A stretch of DNA of 64,000 bases, from NCBI RefSeq assembly GCF_000225345.1, contig NC_015977.1:2897501-2961500 (forward strand), read 5' to 3'. This DNA is from Roseburia hominis A2-183. GTDB taxonomy: Bacteria; Bacillota; Clostridia; Lachnospirales; Lachnospiraceae. This document shows positions 51,236 to 58,545 of the stretch, piece by piece (position 1 is the first letter of the stretch; every line of letters starts with the position of its first letter). The translations under genes and the position numbers were made by a program. The notes beneath the pieces are model-generated. The model saw only the letters and a list, made by a program, of their open reading frames with translations. It did no database searches and was not told where the DNA came from.

Positions 51236-51258
51236 AATTTGAAATCCAGTAAAATGAC

Positions 51259-51288
51259 AAAGGCTCCCGCCATAAAGACGGGAACCCG
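51259..51288 (-). terminator. Terminator after the kinase gene
   Basis: Minus strand: GGGTTCCCGTC-TTTA-TGGCGGGAGCC followed by TTTG, immediately past the kinase stop. It separates the regulator/kinase transcript from the inducible ABC operon. Confidence 0.6.
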
Positions 51289-51289
51289 C

Positions 51290-52207
51290 TTAACTCTCCA
51301 AAGGAAAAAGCAACATAAATTCAGTTCCTTTTCCCGGCAAACTTTCAACTGTTATACTCCCACCCATCTTTTCTACAAGCTGATGGACAATAGAAAGACC
51401 AAGACCGCTTCCTTTTTCAGACCGTCCTTTGTCACACTTATAGAGCCGTTCAAAAATGTGTTTCAAATCTTCCTTCTCAATTCCCACTCCATTATCCGCC
51501 AGCAGCAACTCCATGTTATTTTCCTTCTTTGACAGGGCAATTTTGATTTTGTCTGCATGGCTGTGAGCGATTACATTTTGAATAAGGTTATTGATGATCC
51601 TCATATAGCTGTCCATATCCAATCTTACCCGGACAGGCTGTTCGGGAATATCGATGTCATACTCAACCTGTTTATCCTCAAAAATCGGTATCCAGTCAAT
51701 GAGGATATTTCTTGTCAGCTCTGCGGCCTCAACGCTCTGGATTTCCAAAGCAAACTCGTTTGAATTTAACTTGAACCAGTCAAAGAGTACATCAATATAT
51801 TCTTTCAGATCATGGGCTTTCCGGCGGGCGGTTTCAATATAATCATCCCGGTCTTTTCCTGTGACCAGTCCTTTGTGTGCAGCGTCAAGATACCCAATCA
51901 GAGTAGTAAGGGGCGTTCGCACGTCATGGGAAAGGCTCGTCATAAGTTGGCGGTTGGTTTCTTCTGTCTGCCGTACAGTTGAAAGTCTGCTTTCATAGGC
52001 CACAACGATCTCATTGATTTCATAGGCAAGAGGTGCTGTCAGTTCATTTGTTGCAGATAGAATACGCCGGTTGCCATTTCCGTTTTTCACATCAACCAGC
52101 ACATCGGTCATTTCTGCTATTTGTTTTTTTACACGCCGAACGAGAACGATGGAAGTCAATACAGCCACAACAGCAATCACAATGGACAAGGATACGATAA
52201 TTTCCAT
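51290..52207 (-). CDS. Sensor histidine kinase of the lantibiotic cassette
   Basis: A 305-residue kinase with a single N-terminal membrane helix (residues 3-23) and no extracellular domain. Phospho-acceptor H94 (SLSHDVRTPLTTLIGYLD), HATPase with NNLIQNVIAHS, DNGVGIEKEDL and GLGLSIVHQLVEKMGG. The short sensor part is like CprK or other kinases that work with lantibiotic ABC exporters. It follows its regulator by 5 nt. Confidence 0.87.
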   Translation of the reverse strand: MEIIVSLSIVIAVVAVLTSIVLVRRVKKQIAEMTDVLVDVKNGNGNRRILSATNELTAPLAYEINEIVVAYESRLSTVRQTEETNRQLMTSLSHDVRTPLTTLIGYLDAAHKGLVTGKDRDDYIETARRKAHDLKEYIDVLFDWFKLNSNEFALEIQSVEAAELTRNILIDWIPIFEDKQVEYDIDIPEQPVRVRLDMDSYMRIINNLIQNVIAHSHADKIKIALSKKENNMELLLADNGVGIEKEDLKHIFERLYKCDKGRSEKGSGLGLSIVHQLVEKMGGSITVESLPGKGTEFMLLFPLES

Positions 52208-52212
52208 GCTGA

Positions 52213-52905
52213 CTACACCTCCTTATTAAACCGGTAGCCAATCCCTTTGACCGTTTGTATATACTTTGGGCTTGAAGGATTGACTTCTAATTTTTTACGA
52301 AGTCGGCTGATAATCGCCATAATGTTACTGTCATCATAGAAATATTCTTCGCCCCATACTTCCTCATAAATCTGCTGTTTGGTCAAAATTTTCCCTTGAT
52401 GTTTTGCACAGTACAGGAGCAAATCAAATTCCTTTGGGGGCAGTTCAAAAGTGCCGTTTGATGTAGTAACAGAACGATTTTCAAGGTCAATCTGCAATCC
52501 GTAAAAATTTAGCTTTTGTATGGCTCCAGCTTGCTGATTAAAGCGAGTGTAGCGGCGAATAAGAGACGCAATACGGGCAATCAGTTCATCCATATCAAAC
52601 GGTTTTGTAAGATAATCGTCCGCTCCGGCCCGTAAGCCCCGTACTTTAGAAATGCTGTCATTTTTAGATGTGAACATCAAAATCGGCAAGCTGTACTCCT
52701 TGCGAATTTCTTCCAGCGTTTCAAACCCGTCCATGCCGGGCATCATCACATCCAGCACCACAAGCTGGTATTCCTGCTCTCTTAATTTTTGTAAGCCCTC
52801 TTTTCCGGTATTACAAAAATCAGCTTCTATGTTTTCTGCTTGTACGCTACGTTTAATCAAAGTGCACAGCTCTTTGTCATCATCTATAATCAGGATTTTA
52901 TTCAT
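52213..52905 (-). CDS. OmpR-family response regulator of the lantibiotic cassette
   Basis: A 230-residue regulator: IIDDDKE, phospho-acceptor Asp52 (VLDVMMPGMDG), TKPFD, winged helix ending VKGIGYRFNKEV. The ATG at 52905 has AAAGGAGTTGCGCC upstream and overlaps the small HTH gene. It should bind the four 11-bp repeats at 51195-51235 and turn on the exporter. Confidence 0.9.
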   Translation of the reverse strand: MNKILIIDDDKELCTLIKRSVQAENIEADFCNTGKEGLQKLREQEYQLVVLDVMMPGMDGFETLEEIRKEYSLPILMFTSKNDSISKVRGLRAGADDYLTKPFDMDELIARIASLIRRYTRFNQQAGAIQKLNFYGLQIDLENRSVTTSNGTFELPPKEFDLLLYCAKHQGKILTKQQIYEEVWGEEYFYDDSNIMAIISRLRKKLEVNPSSPKYIQTVKGIGYRFNKEV

Positions 52906-53086
52906 GGCGCAACTCCTTTCCTTGTTTTGTCCTTCCGTCAATCGGCTTTTCCGCATCTTTTGGAATTAGCCAGATAGTTGCCATCTTTACAGCACCAGGA
53001 ATACGCCCGGCAGCACAATAGTAATTTACTCTACGAGGTGTCACGCCCCATTTTTCGGCGGCCTCTTTTAGTGTCATATAATCCAT
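52898..53086 (-). CDS. Small helix-turn-helix protein
   Basis: A 62-residue winged-helix protein (MTLKEAAEKWGVTPRRVNYYC, AGRIPGAVKMATIWLIPKDAEKP), like excisionase- or MerR-type DNA-binding domains. It is first in the cassette operon and overlaps the response regulator start. It may regulate the cassette or be a leftover recombination helper. Families of this shape commonly precede VanR-type regulators in mobile elements. Confidence 0.7.
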   Translation of the reverse strand: MDYMTLKEAAEKWGVTPRRVNYYCAAGRIPGAVKMATIWLIPKDAEKPIDGRTKQGKELRHE

Positions 53087-53236
53087 TCTGCACCTCCATA
53101 GAGTATATTATAGTTCTTCGACTCGAACAATACAAGTTTTGGAAGAAAAGAATGTGAAATTAAATAGTCAGTAGTATGAAATACACAGTCGTTCAAATAA
53201 TATCACATGAAATGTAAAATCATATCAGGTGATGTT

Positions 53237-53596
53237 ATGAAGATAGAACGAGATGAAAGACGCTTTGATTTTCACGATATAGGGCTCGCCATCAAGCGTG
53301 CAAGAGAAGCCAGCGGTATGACACAGGAGCAACTGGCCTATATTGTTGACCGCGCTCCGCGTACCATTATGTATAATGAAAATGATGGTCAGCATCCAAG
53401 CTTCAACACCTTTTATCAGATGGTCACAATGTTTGATATATCGGTGGATCAATACTTTTACCCGTCCCAGAATAGCGGGAGCGAGTGCAGGAAGCGGATT
53501 GATGCCATGTTGAACGCCTTGGACGAAAGAGAATTGAAAATCGTTGAAGCTACAATCCAAGCGATGAAAGCGGCCAAGGAAACGGAGGATGCGTAA
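53237..53596 (+). CDS. XRE-family regulator of the conjugative element
   Basis: A 119-residue protein with an N-terminal helix-turn-helix (LAIKRAREASGMTQEQLAYI, DRAPRTIMYNENDGQHPS) and a short helical tail (KRIDAMLNALDERELKIVEA). It is the only plus-strand gene between the cassette and the transfer genes. The ATG at 53237 follows AGGTGATGTT. It is a candidate for the protein that reads the element's dispersed palindromes, though this is untested. Confidence 0.75.
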   Translation: MKIERDERRFDFHDIGLAIKRAREASGMTQEQLAYIVDRAPRTIMYNENDGQHPSFNTFYQMVTMFDISVDQYFYPSQNSGSECRKRIDAMLNALDERELKIVEATIQAMKAAKETEDA

Positions 53597-53622
53597 AGAG
53601 AAACACGCGCCTCCGTTTTTTC
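53586..53622 (+). terminator. Terminator after the XRE gene
   Basis: GGAGGATGCG and CGCGCCTCC flank a loop and are followed by GTTTTTTC, overlapping the end of the XRE gene. Confidence 0.65.
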
Positions 53623-53662
53623 GCGCCACTTCCGGGGTTGCGCGTTTCGGCAAGCAATTCGG

Positions 53663-53730
53663 GTGTGGCCACACTCCGAAATTTTTGCTGGCCGCAGGCC
53701 CGCAAAAATGCTTGTTGGGGAGCTCCCCAA
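53663..53730. other. Candidate oriT of the conjugative element: three nested palindromes
   Basis: Within 70 nt lie GTGTGGCCACAC (53663-53674), ATTTTTGC/GCAAAAAT (53681-53709, 13-nt loop) and the 16-bp perfect palindrome TTGGGGAGCTCCCCAA (53715-53730), followed by palindrome copy 4. It is the only long gene-free stretch near the relaxase gene, and GC rises sharply here. Clusters of inverted repeats are typical of oriT, but the nic motif was not identified. Confidence 0.45.
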
Positions 53731-53740
53731 ACCCGCTGGA

Positions 53741-53763
53741 CTTCGGGACAAATTGTCCCAAAG
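53741..53763. repeat. Dispersed palindrome, copy 4
   Basis: CTTCGGGACAAATTGTCCCA-type element, near-perfect, between the candidate oriT and the relaxase stop. Confidence 0.65.
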
Positions 53764-53799
53764 TTCCGGCGCTATGCGCCTGTTGTCTGCGGCCTGTCG

Positions 53800-55212
53800 C
53801 TATCGCTCCTGGGCCTTATTTTCCCGCCCGTCTGTCACGCCGAGCAGATGATCTATGTTCGCTTTGACCGCCACAGCCTGCCGCATATCCGCCTGGGCCT
53901 TGCGGTATTCCGCATAGAGGGCTTTTTTCTTTCCCGCCAATTCCTGGCGGGACTTTTTCATATCCGCCATCTTTGGCAATTTTGCACCGTCCAAAAGCTC
54001 ATTCATAGTGGCCCGGGCCGCCCGGTAAGCGGCAAGCTCCGCCTCATGCTCCGACAGATATTTTTTACTGTACCGGGCCGCCTTGTAACCGTCAAACACA
54101 GGCCGGGTTTTTGCGTAGTCCACAGTAGCCGCCATGAGCCCGGAGGTCTTTTCCAGCTCCGCCTCCGTTTGCCGCAATTCCTCGGACAGCGTGTGAAAAC
54201 GCTCTACTGCCTTTTCTGTACTGGCCGCCAGCGCCTCATAGTCCATCAAATCATTTTCCCGCAGGTACTGGAGCGCAGCAGCCATCTGTTTCAGATTGTA
54301 AACCTTGGCCCACCGTTCATAGGCCGGGCCCTTGCCCTGTGCCATGCGCTCTTGAATGTCTATAATCAGATTAACACGCCGGGCAGGAGCCGGAGCCTCC
54401 TGCGGGAGCTCCGGGATCGGACGCTCCCCGGCAATCATAGCCCGGATGTCCTCGGGATCAAAACCATCCCCGAGGGTAGATGCCCGCAGGCGGGTGGGCT
54501 TATCCTGTCCGGGAGCAAGAAAGGAGATCACACCGCCACGGCCATGCTTTACCAGAAAGCCGGTCTCCTCCATGAGCCTCAGAAACGCCGGAAAATCGGC
54601 GGGCTGTTTTTTCAGAGCCTCCACGATGGCCAGCCGCACCCGCTGTTTTGCAGAGGGCGGCTTTTCCACAATCCACTGGCCATAATGGAGATACCGGCCC
54701 TTGCTGTGCTGTTTTGGATTTTGGATCACAGAGAGGTCATGCTCAACGCACACCCGGTCAGAGAGCCGCCGCAGAGCAAAGCTGGAGCCGATAAAATTAT
54801 GGAACTTCCGGGAGCGGTCAAAGGCCGTTGAATTGAAATAAATGTGATTGTGGAGGTGGCTCTTGTCTGTGTGGGTGCAGACAAAAAACTGATACTTTCC
54901 CTTTGTCCAGCGCATGGCTGTTTCATAGCCGATCTGGTTGGCCTCCTCTGCTGTTACTTCGCCGGGTGGGAACGCCTGCCGGATTTGAAAAAACAGGGCT
55001 CCACGCTCTACGGCCCGGCCCATTTCCGCCTGGTACTGACTCTTTACCAGCAGAAACTCAGCGGGAGCCGTGGCCGGATCGCAGAGGTATGAGGACAGGG
55101 CTCCCAGCTTTTTCGGATTAAGCCCATAGTTAAAGCGTTCCTCCATTGTCTGGACAGCGCCTTTCCCAGCCGCCACCTTGTAGGGCCGGATATAAGTTGT
55201 AGCCGTGAGCAC
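53800..55212 (-). CDS. MobP-type relaxase of the conjugative element
   Basis: A relaxase of about 470 residues. TYIRPYKVAAGKG opens it; the tyrosine region and the histidine motif HTDKSHLHNHIYFNS (near residue 115) define the nickase domain. The C-terminal half is coiled. The start is unusual: GGAGG is followed at 7 nt by ACG (55206), where relatives would have ATG; GTG at 55212 and TTG at 55224 are the in-frame canonical options. I give GTG, with little confidence in the exact start. It lies with mobC and CD1845-like genes and would act in cis for transfer. Confidence 0.85.
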   Translation of the reverse strand: MLTATTYIRPYKVAAGKGAVQTMEERFNYGLNPKKLGALSSYLCDPATAPAEFLLVKSQYQAEMGRAVERGALFFQIRQAFPPGEVTAEEANQIGYETAMRWTKGKYQFFVCTHTDKSHLHNHIYFNSTAFDRSRKFHNFIGSSFALRRLSDRVCVEHDLSVIQNPKQHSKGRYLHYGQWIVEKPPSAKQRVRLAIVEALKKQPADFPAFLRLMEETGFLVKHGRGGVISFLAPGQDKPTRLRASTLGDGFDPEDIRAMIAGERPIPELPQEAPAPARRVNLIIDIQERMAQGKGPAYERWAKVYNLKQMAAALQYLRENDLMDYEALAASTEKAVERFHTLSEELRQTEAELEKTSGLMAATVDYAKTRPVFDGYKAARYSKKYLSEHEAELAAYRAARATMNELLDGAKLPKMADMKKSRQELAGKKKALYAEYRKAQADMRQAVAVKANIDHLLGVTDGRENKAQER

Positions 55213-55262
55213 ACCTCCTTCCAAAAGAAAACGGCGGCTGTCCGTCCAGCCGCCGCAGGGGG

Positions 55263-55285
55263 CTTCGGGACAAATTGTCCCAAAG
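55263..55285. repeat. Dispersed palindrome, copy 5
   Basis: CTTCGGGACAAATTGTCCCA-type element between the relaxase and CD1845-like genes, touching the stop of the latter. Confidence 0.65.
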
Positions 55286-55287
55286 CG

Positions 55288-55575
55288 TTATCCTGTGATA
55301 AAACTCTTTAGCGAGTAGTTGAGACTGTCCAGCTTGTCAATGAGCCACTCCGCCACAGCGGGCAGGCCGAAGGGCGAAACAGCAAAGGCGATCACAAGCC
55401 CCTGTATGCCCCAGCGATCCCCCGTGATTAAAGCAAACAGGGCTCCGATCAGACAGAGAAAGGACAGGGCGCAGAACACCCATGACGCAAAGGAAAAAGC
55501 AAAATTCAATACTGCCACAAGGAGCGTGAGGGCCAGAACAAAGGGGGCCGCTAAAAGTTTCAGAATGATCCGCAT
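55288..55575 (-). CDS. CD1845-like small membrane protein
   Basis: A 95-residue protein with three hydrophobic helices (LLAAPFVLALTLLVAVLNF and two others) of a kind found next to the relaxase in Tn1549-like elements. Function unknown, perhaps linking the relaxosome to the membrane. ATG at 55575 after AAGGAGGTATC. Its promoter at 55624-55652 also serves the relaxase. Confidence 0.7.
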   Translation of the reverse strand: MRIILKLLAAPFVLALTLLVAVLNFAFSFASWVFCALSFLCLIGALFALITGDRWGIQGLVIAFAVSPFGLPAVAEWLIDKLDSLNYSLKSFITG

Positions 55576-55623
55576 CGCTTGATACCTCCTTGAAAAGTGT
55601 GGTTTATGGTTCCTTACATGATA

Positions 55624-55652
55624 ATTATACCTCTGTCCGGGAGGGACAACAA
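55624..55652 (-). promoter_or_regulatory. Relaxase-operon promoter with operator in its spacer
   Basis: Minus strand: -35 TTGTTG (55652-55647), 17-nt spacer, -10 TATAAT (55629-55624). The spacer contains TGTCC-N5-GGACA as at 46584-46612, and flanking bases (AAGGATGCCTCC on the plus strand) also match. Confidence 0.65.
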
Positions 55653-55674
55653 GGATGCCTCCGGCTTTCAGCAC

Positions 55675-55696
55675 CTCGGGACAAATTGTCCCGAAG
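55675..55696. repeat. Dispersed palindrome, copy 6
   Basis: CTCGGGACAAATTGTCCCGA-type element, the most symmetrical copy, upstream of the relaxase-operon promoter and after mobC. Confidence 0.65.
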
Positions 55697-55738
55697 TAGT
55701 GAAAACCGGGGAGCGGCATACGCCACTCCCCGGCAGGA

Positions 55739-56086
55739 TCAGAGCTCCACCAATGCGGAGAGCTTTTTCAGCAGATCGAACAGCGGCCCCCACAGGGCGG
55801 CATAGTCCCGTTGCAAAGCGGCGATCTCCTCGGGGTAAATCCCGCCGTAGGTGTTGGCCTGGATCGCCACTTGATTGAGGTTGTTTGAGCACCGCCGCTG
55901 GAGCGATACCAACTCCCGGACGGGCGAGAGGTCAACATGGAGCACATAGCCATTGAGGGCCATTTTCCGCATATAGGCCCCCATATTGCGGATGCCCGAC
56001 TCGGCCATGCGTTGTTGAATAAGGGCCTGCTCCTCCTCGGACACCATCACATGGAGATGGATCGGGCGGCGGCGTTTCTTTGTCAT
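55739..56086 (-). CDS. mobC: Relaxosome accessory protein MobC
   Basis: A 115-residue protein: ribbon-helix-helix start (RRPIHLHVMVSEEEQALIQQ), GIRNMGAYMRKMALNGYV, then LSPVRELVSLQRRCSNNLNQ, the conserved MobC signature. It binds and opens oriT so that the relaxase can cut. It overlaps the preceding small gene (ATGA). Its partner relaxase lies downstream after a separate promoter. Confidence 0.85.
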   Translation of the reverse strand: MTKKRRRPIHLHVMVSEEEQALIQQRMAESGIRNMGAYMRKMALNGYVLHVDLSPVRELVSLQRRCSNNLNQVAIQANTYGGIYPEEIAALQRDYAALWGPLFDLLKKLSALVEL

Positions 56087-56253
56087 CGTTCCTCCCGTTC
56101 CCGGCTCCGGCGCTTGTGGGGCGGTTCCTTAACCTTATCCAGCTCCTTTTCCTCCGGGGGTGGGGCCTGGTTATTGAGAACACCGTCCAGCATATTGTAA
56201 TTGTGCTCGGTGGCGATCTCCGCACTTTTCATCGGGTTATATCTTTCTTCCAT
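56083..56253 (-). CDS. Small conserved protein before mobC
   Basis: A 56-codon frame from ATG at 56253 (AGGAGGATTTGT upstream) ending in the mobC start overlap. The protein begins MEERYNPMKSAEIATEHNYN and ends with a highly charged Lys/Arg/Glu tail. The tight overlap on both sides and strong site support it as a gene; function unknown. Confidence 0.6.
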   Translation of the reverse strand: MEERYNPMKSAEIATEHNYNMLDGVLNNQAPPPEEKELDKVKEPPHKRRSREREER

Positions 56254-56263
56254 ACAAATCCTC

Positions 56264-56863
56264 CTATCGGTCGCCCCGGTCGGGGGCCTTTTTCTTATGG
56301 ATGGGATCGCCCTGGCTGGCTTCGGCCAGAGCTCCGGCCTCTTTCATCTGCTGGGCAATCGAGAGGGGCCTGTCATCGTTTTTTCGGGATAATTCAGAAA
56401 TGACGGAGGCAGGACGGAGCTCATAGTCAGACGCCTCCTTTTCGGTCAGCGGTCTTGTATAAGTCAGATGCCCCCATGCCAGAAATGCGCCGCCCTCCAC
56501 CGGGATGCGGCGGTCATAGTTGACGATCTCATCCGGGGCATTGTGGGGCGGTTTGGGGAATGTCCCGATGTCCACAGGCCGCTGGGTAGAGTAATATTTG
56601 TAAAGGCCGGGGGCCTCGGTCTGCACGATCCCCACATAGTAAAGCCGCTGATAGTCCTTTACCCGGTCTGAAAAATCCTGTTCCATAGCGGCCAGATCGT
56701 TGCCGTAATGTCCCCATTCATACTGCCGCTGGCCGTTCTTATCATCGTAACAGGCCCATGTGACATAGGGGGATGGAGCTGTGGGATGATGCCCCAGCGC
56801 AAAGCCCCTGCCATTTTCCAGCATCACAGCCTTCAAAATGGAATAGCCTTGATTTTTGTCCAC
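56264..56863 (-). CDS. Conjugative-element protein, defence- or LPD-like domain
   Basis: A 199-residue protein with a compact N-terminal domain (GRGFALGHHPTAPSPYVTWAC, WGHYGNDLAAMEQDF) seen in proteins near antirestriction and polyvalent-protein genes of mobile elements, followed by GGAFLAWGHLTYTRPLTEKEA and a basic tail. No enzymatic motif is clear. GTG start at 56863 with GGAGGTG. Function unknown. Confidence 0.55.
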   Translation of the reverse strand: MDKNQGYSILKAVMLENGRGFALGHHPTAPSPYVTWACYDDKNGQRQYEWGHYGNDLAAMEQDFSDRVKDYQRLYYVGIVQTEAPGLYKYYSTQRPVDIGTFPKPPHNAPDEIVNYDRRIPVEGGAFLAWGHLTYTRPLTEKEASDYELRPASVISELSRKNDDRPLSIAQQMKEAGALAEASQGDPIHKKKAPDRGDR

Positions 56864-56876
56864 AAATACACCTCCT

Positions 56877-57833
56877 TCATCGTGTCATATCCTTTTCCGT
56901 TTTCCGGGCAAAGGGCTGGAGCTGGTAAGGGCTCTGCCCATCCTCCGGGCGCAAAAATTCCATCCGGCCCGCCGCATATATGGCATTTTTCGTAAGCTGT
57001 CTCTGCCATGCTCCCTGGCTGGGAGCCCACTTAAAACCGTTGCTTTTCAGTTCCCGCCGCTGTTCCTCCGATGGCTTTTCCTCAAAAAAGAGCTGCAAGC
57101 GGTTTTCTCCTTCGTTGATTTCCGCCCGTCCCCCGGGAAAGGCCCAGCCCGCATATTCCGACTGGCTTTTCAAATCCTCAATGCGCTGGCGTGTGCGGCG
57201 GATGTTGGCGTTGTTGTTGGTAAGCAGATAGGACGGATAGGGTACGGGATTTTTGCGCCAGTCGGATGCCATAGAGGACTGGAACTTTCCAATTTCCTCG
57301 GCGGACAGGACGGGACAGCCCTCCAGCGTTTTATGCTTGCGGTAGTAGGCATTGACGGTTTTCATTTCCTCCTGCATGGCCTCCAGCCCTGCCAGCTTCG
57401 CCTCCAGCTTTTCCACGGCCCGGTCATCGTCTGCGCTGATCCCGCCCATACCTGTTGAGCGCACCTTATCCAGCAGGCCCTCGATCTGCATATATTCGCC
57501 CATATTCTTATCCCGGGCGGCGTTCTGCTTTTCCTTTTTCCGCACCGGGAAGTTGGAGCCTCCGGCGATGAGGATCGAGGGTACACGGGCATCTATGAGA
57601 TTGCACTGGTTGATGTTCTCCGCCAGCTTGCGGGCATAGCGGTCTATGAGCCCGTCAATCTTTTCGTGGTACATGGGATCGACACGCCCTTTCTGCTGTT
57701 TCCCGAGGGTATAGGCCCGATCCACCATTTCACGGTAAGCGGCGGTGGCGGAGCCGGGAACATAGTCGGAAAAGCTGTTGGCGTTTTTGGCACGCCGGGC
57801 GGCCTCCTCATTGATGGGGTAATATTTCGGCAT
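56877..57833 (-). CDS. Conjugative-element protein of unknown function
   Basis: A 318-residue protein: N-terminal SFSDYVPGSATAAYREMVDRA, a long helical and coiled middle (about residues 85-210), and a C-terminal small domain (RLQLFFEEKPSEEQRRELKSN, FKWAPSQGAWQRQLTKNA) that recurs at the end of many ICE and phage proteins. ATG at 57833 follows AGGAGGAATT. Lysine-rich, probably cytoplasmic. It may be a DNA-processing or polyvalent protein; not assigned further. Confidence 0.55.
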   Translation of the reverse strand: MPKYYPINEEAARRAKNANSFSDYVPGSATAAYREMVDRAYTLGKQQKGRVDPMYHEKIDGLIDRYARKLAENINQCNLIDARVPSILIAGGSNFPVRKKEKQNAARDKNMGEYMQIEGLLDKVRSTGMGGISADDDRAVEKLEAKLAGLEAMQEEMKTVNAYYRKHKTLEGCPVLSAEEIGKFQSSMASDWRKNPVPYPSYLLTNNNANIRRTRQRIEDLKSQSEYAGWAFPGGRAEINEGENRLQLFFEEKPSEEQRRELKSNGFKWAPSQGAWQRQLTKNAIYAAGRMEFLRPEDGQSPYQLQPFARKTEKDMTR

Positions 57834-57858
57834 AATTCCTCCTCTCAGAAAGCGGGTA

Positions 57859-57881
57859 CTTCGGGACAAAGTGTCCCAAAG
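57859..57881. repeat. Dispersed palindrome, copy 7
   Basis: CTTCGGGACAAAGTGTCCCA-type element upstream of the previous gene's start. Confidence 0.65.
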
Positions 57882-57995
57882 TCCCGCTGTATGGATGTTG
57901 ACAGCATCGGGGCAAACGGGGCCAGACCGTAGAATGATACGGCAGGCCAACGAAATGGCCCCGGAAAGCCTTGCTATAAGCGGGTTTTACAGGCC

Positions 57996-58364
57996 CTAAT
58001 TGTCAACGGATGCACCCCGCTTTTTCCGCATATATTCCCGTTGCTGGCGGCGGTGGGCTTTCTTTGCACAGGCCGCCGAGCAGTACGCCTGCCGCCTGTC
58101 CGGGGGAACAGGCCCGCCGCATACCGGGCATATCTTAAAATCCGGCCTTGGGCCCTCGCTCATAAGGGCCACTTCCAGCGCCGGATCAAGGGGCAGGACG
58201 GACTCCCGGAAATAGCGGCAGTATGATCCCGTCCAGCATTTACCCAGCATATAGCAATCGCTATCCAGCGGCAGGCATCCGTATTCCCGGTCATAGTTAG
58301 CGCACCATGTTACCACAAGAGAGCGGATCGCTGTCTTTTCCTTGCGTGTCAGTTCACGGGACAA
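57996..58364 (-). CDS. Cysteine-rich VLP-domain protein
   Basis: A 122-residue protein with LTRKEKTAIRSLVVTWCANY, an N-terminal Cys cluster (CLPLDSDCYML, CWTGSYCRYF) and a C-terminal zinc-ribbon-like CPVCGGPVPPDRRQAYC. This fits the Cys_rich_VLP family of conjugative elements; function unknown. The start is TTG at 58364 with GGGAGG 7 nt upstream; no ATG is available in frame. Confidence 0.7.
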   Translation of the reverse strand: MSRELTRKEKTAIRSLVVTWCANYDREYGCLPLDSDCYMLGKCWTGSYCRYFRESVLPLDPALEVALMSEGPRPDFKICPVCGGPVPPDRRQAYCSAACAKKAHRRQQREYMRKKRGASVDN

Positions 58365-58368
58365 TCCA

Positions 58369-58545
58369 TCACCTCCCGCCAGCCCCGGCCTTCAAAAGCT
58401 CCTTGTAGCAGGACACACAGGCGATCCCCCGCCAGTAACAGCAGCCATAACAGGCGGAGCCCCTGGGCGGCCTGTTCTCAGCGGGAGCCTGGGGACGGGG
58501 TTTTTCTTTCATCATTCGTTCAAAGGGACTGTTGGTAAAATTCAT
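58369..58545 (-). CDS. Small cysteine-rich protein
   Basis: A 58-residue protein from ATG at 58545 (GGAGGAAATCAG upstream), overlapping the DUF4366 stop by 4 nt. It begins MNFTNSPFERMMKEKPRP and has a Cys cluster CYGCCYWRGIACVSCYKELL that could bind metal. Function unknown. Confidence 0.6.
   Translation of the reverse strand: MNFTNSPFERMMKEKPRPQAPAENRPPRGSACYGCCYWRGIACVSCYKELLKAGAGGR

Noticed and set aside
53638..54831. 397-codon plus-strand frame opposite the relaxase gene
   Set aside because: Antisense to a clear relaxase with conserved motifs; GC-rich third positions create open frames on the other strand.
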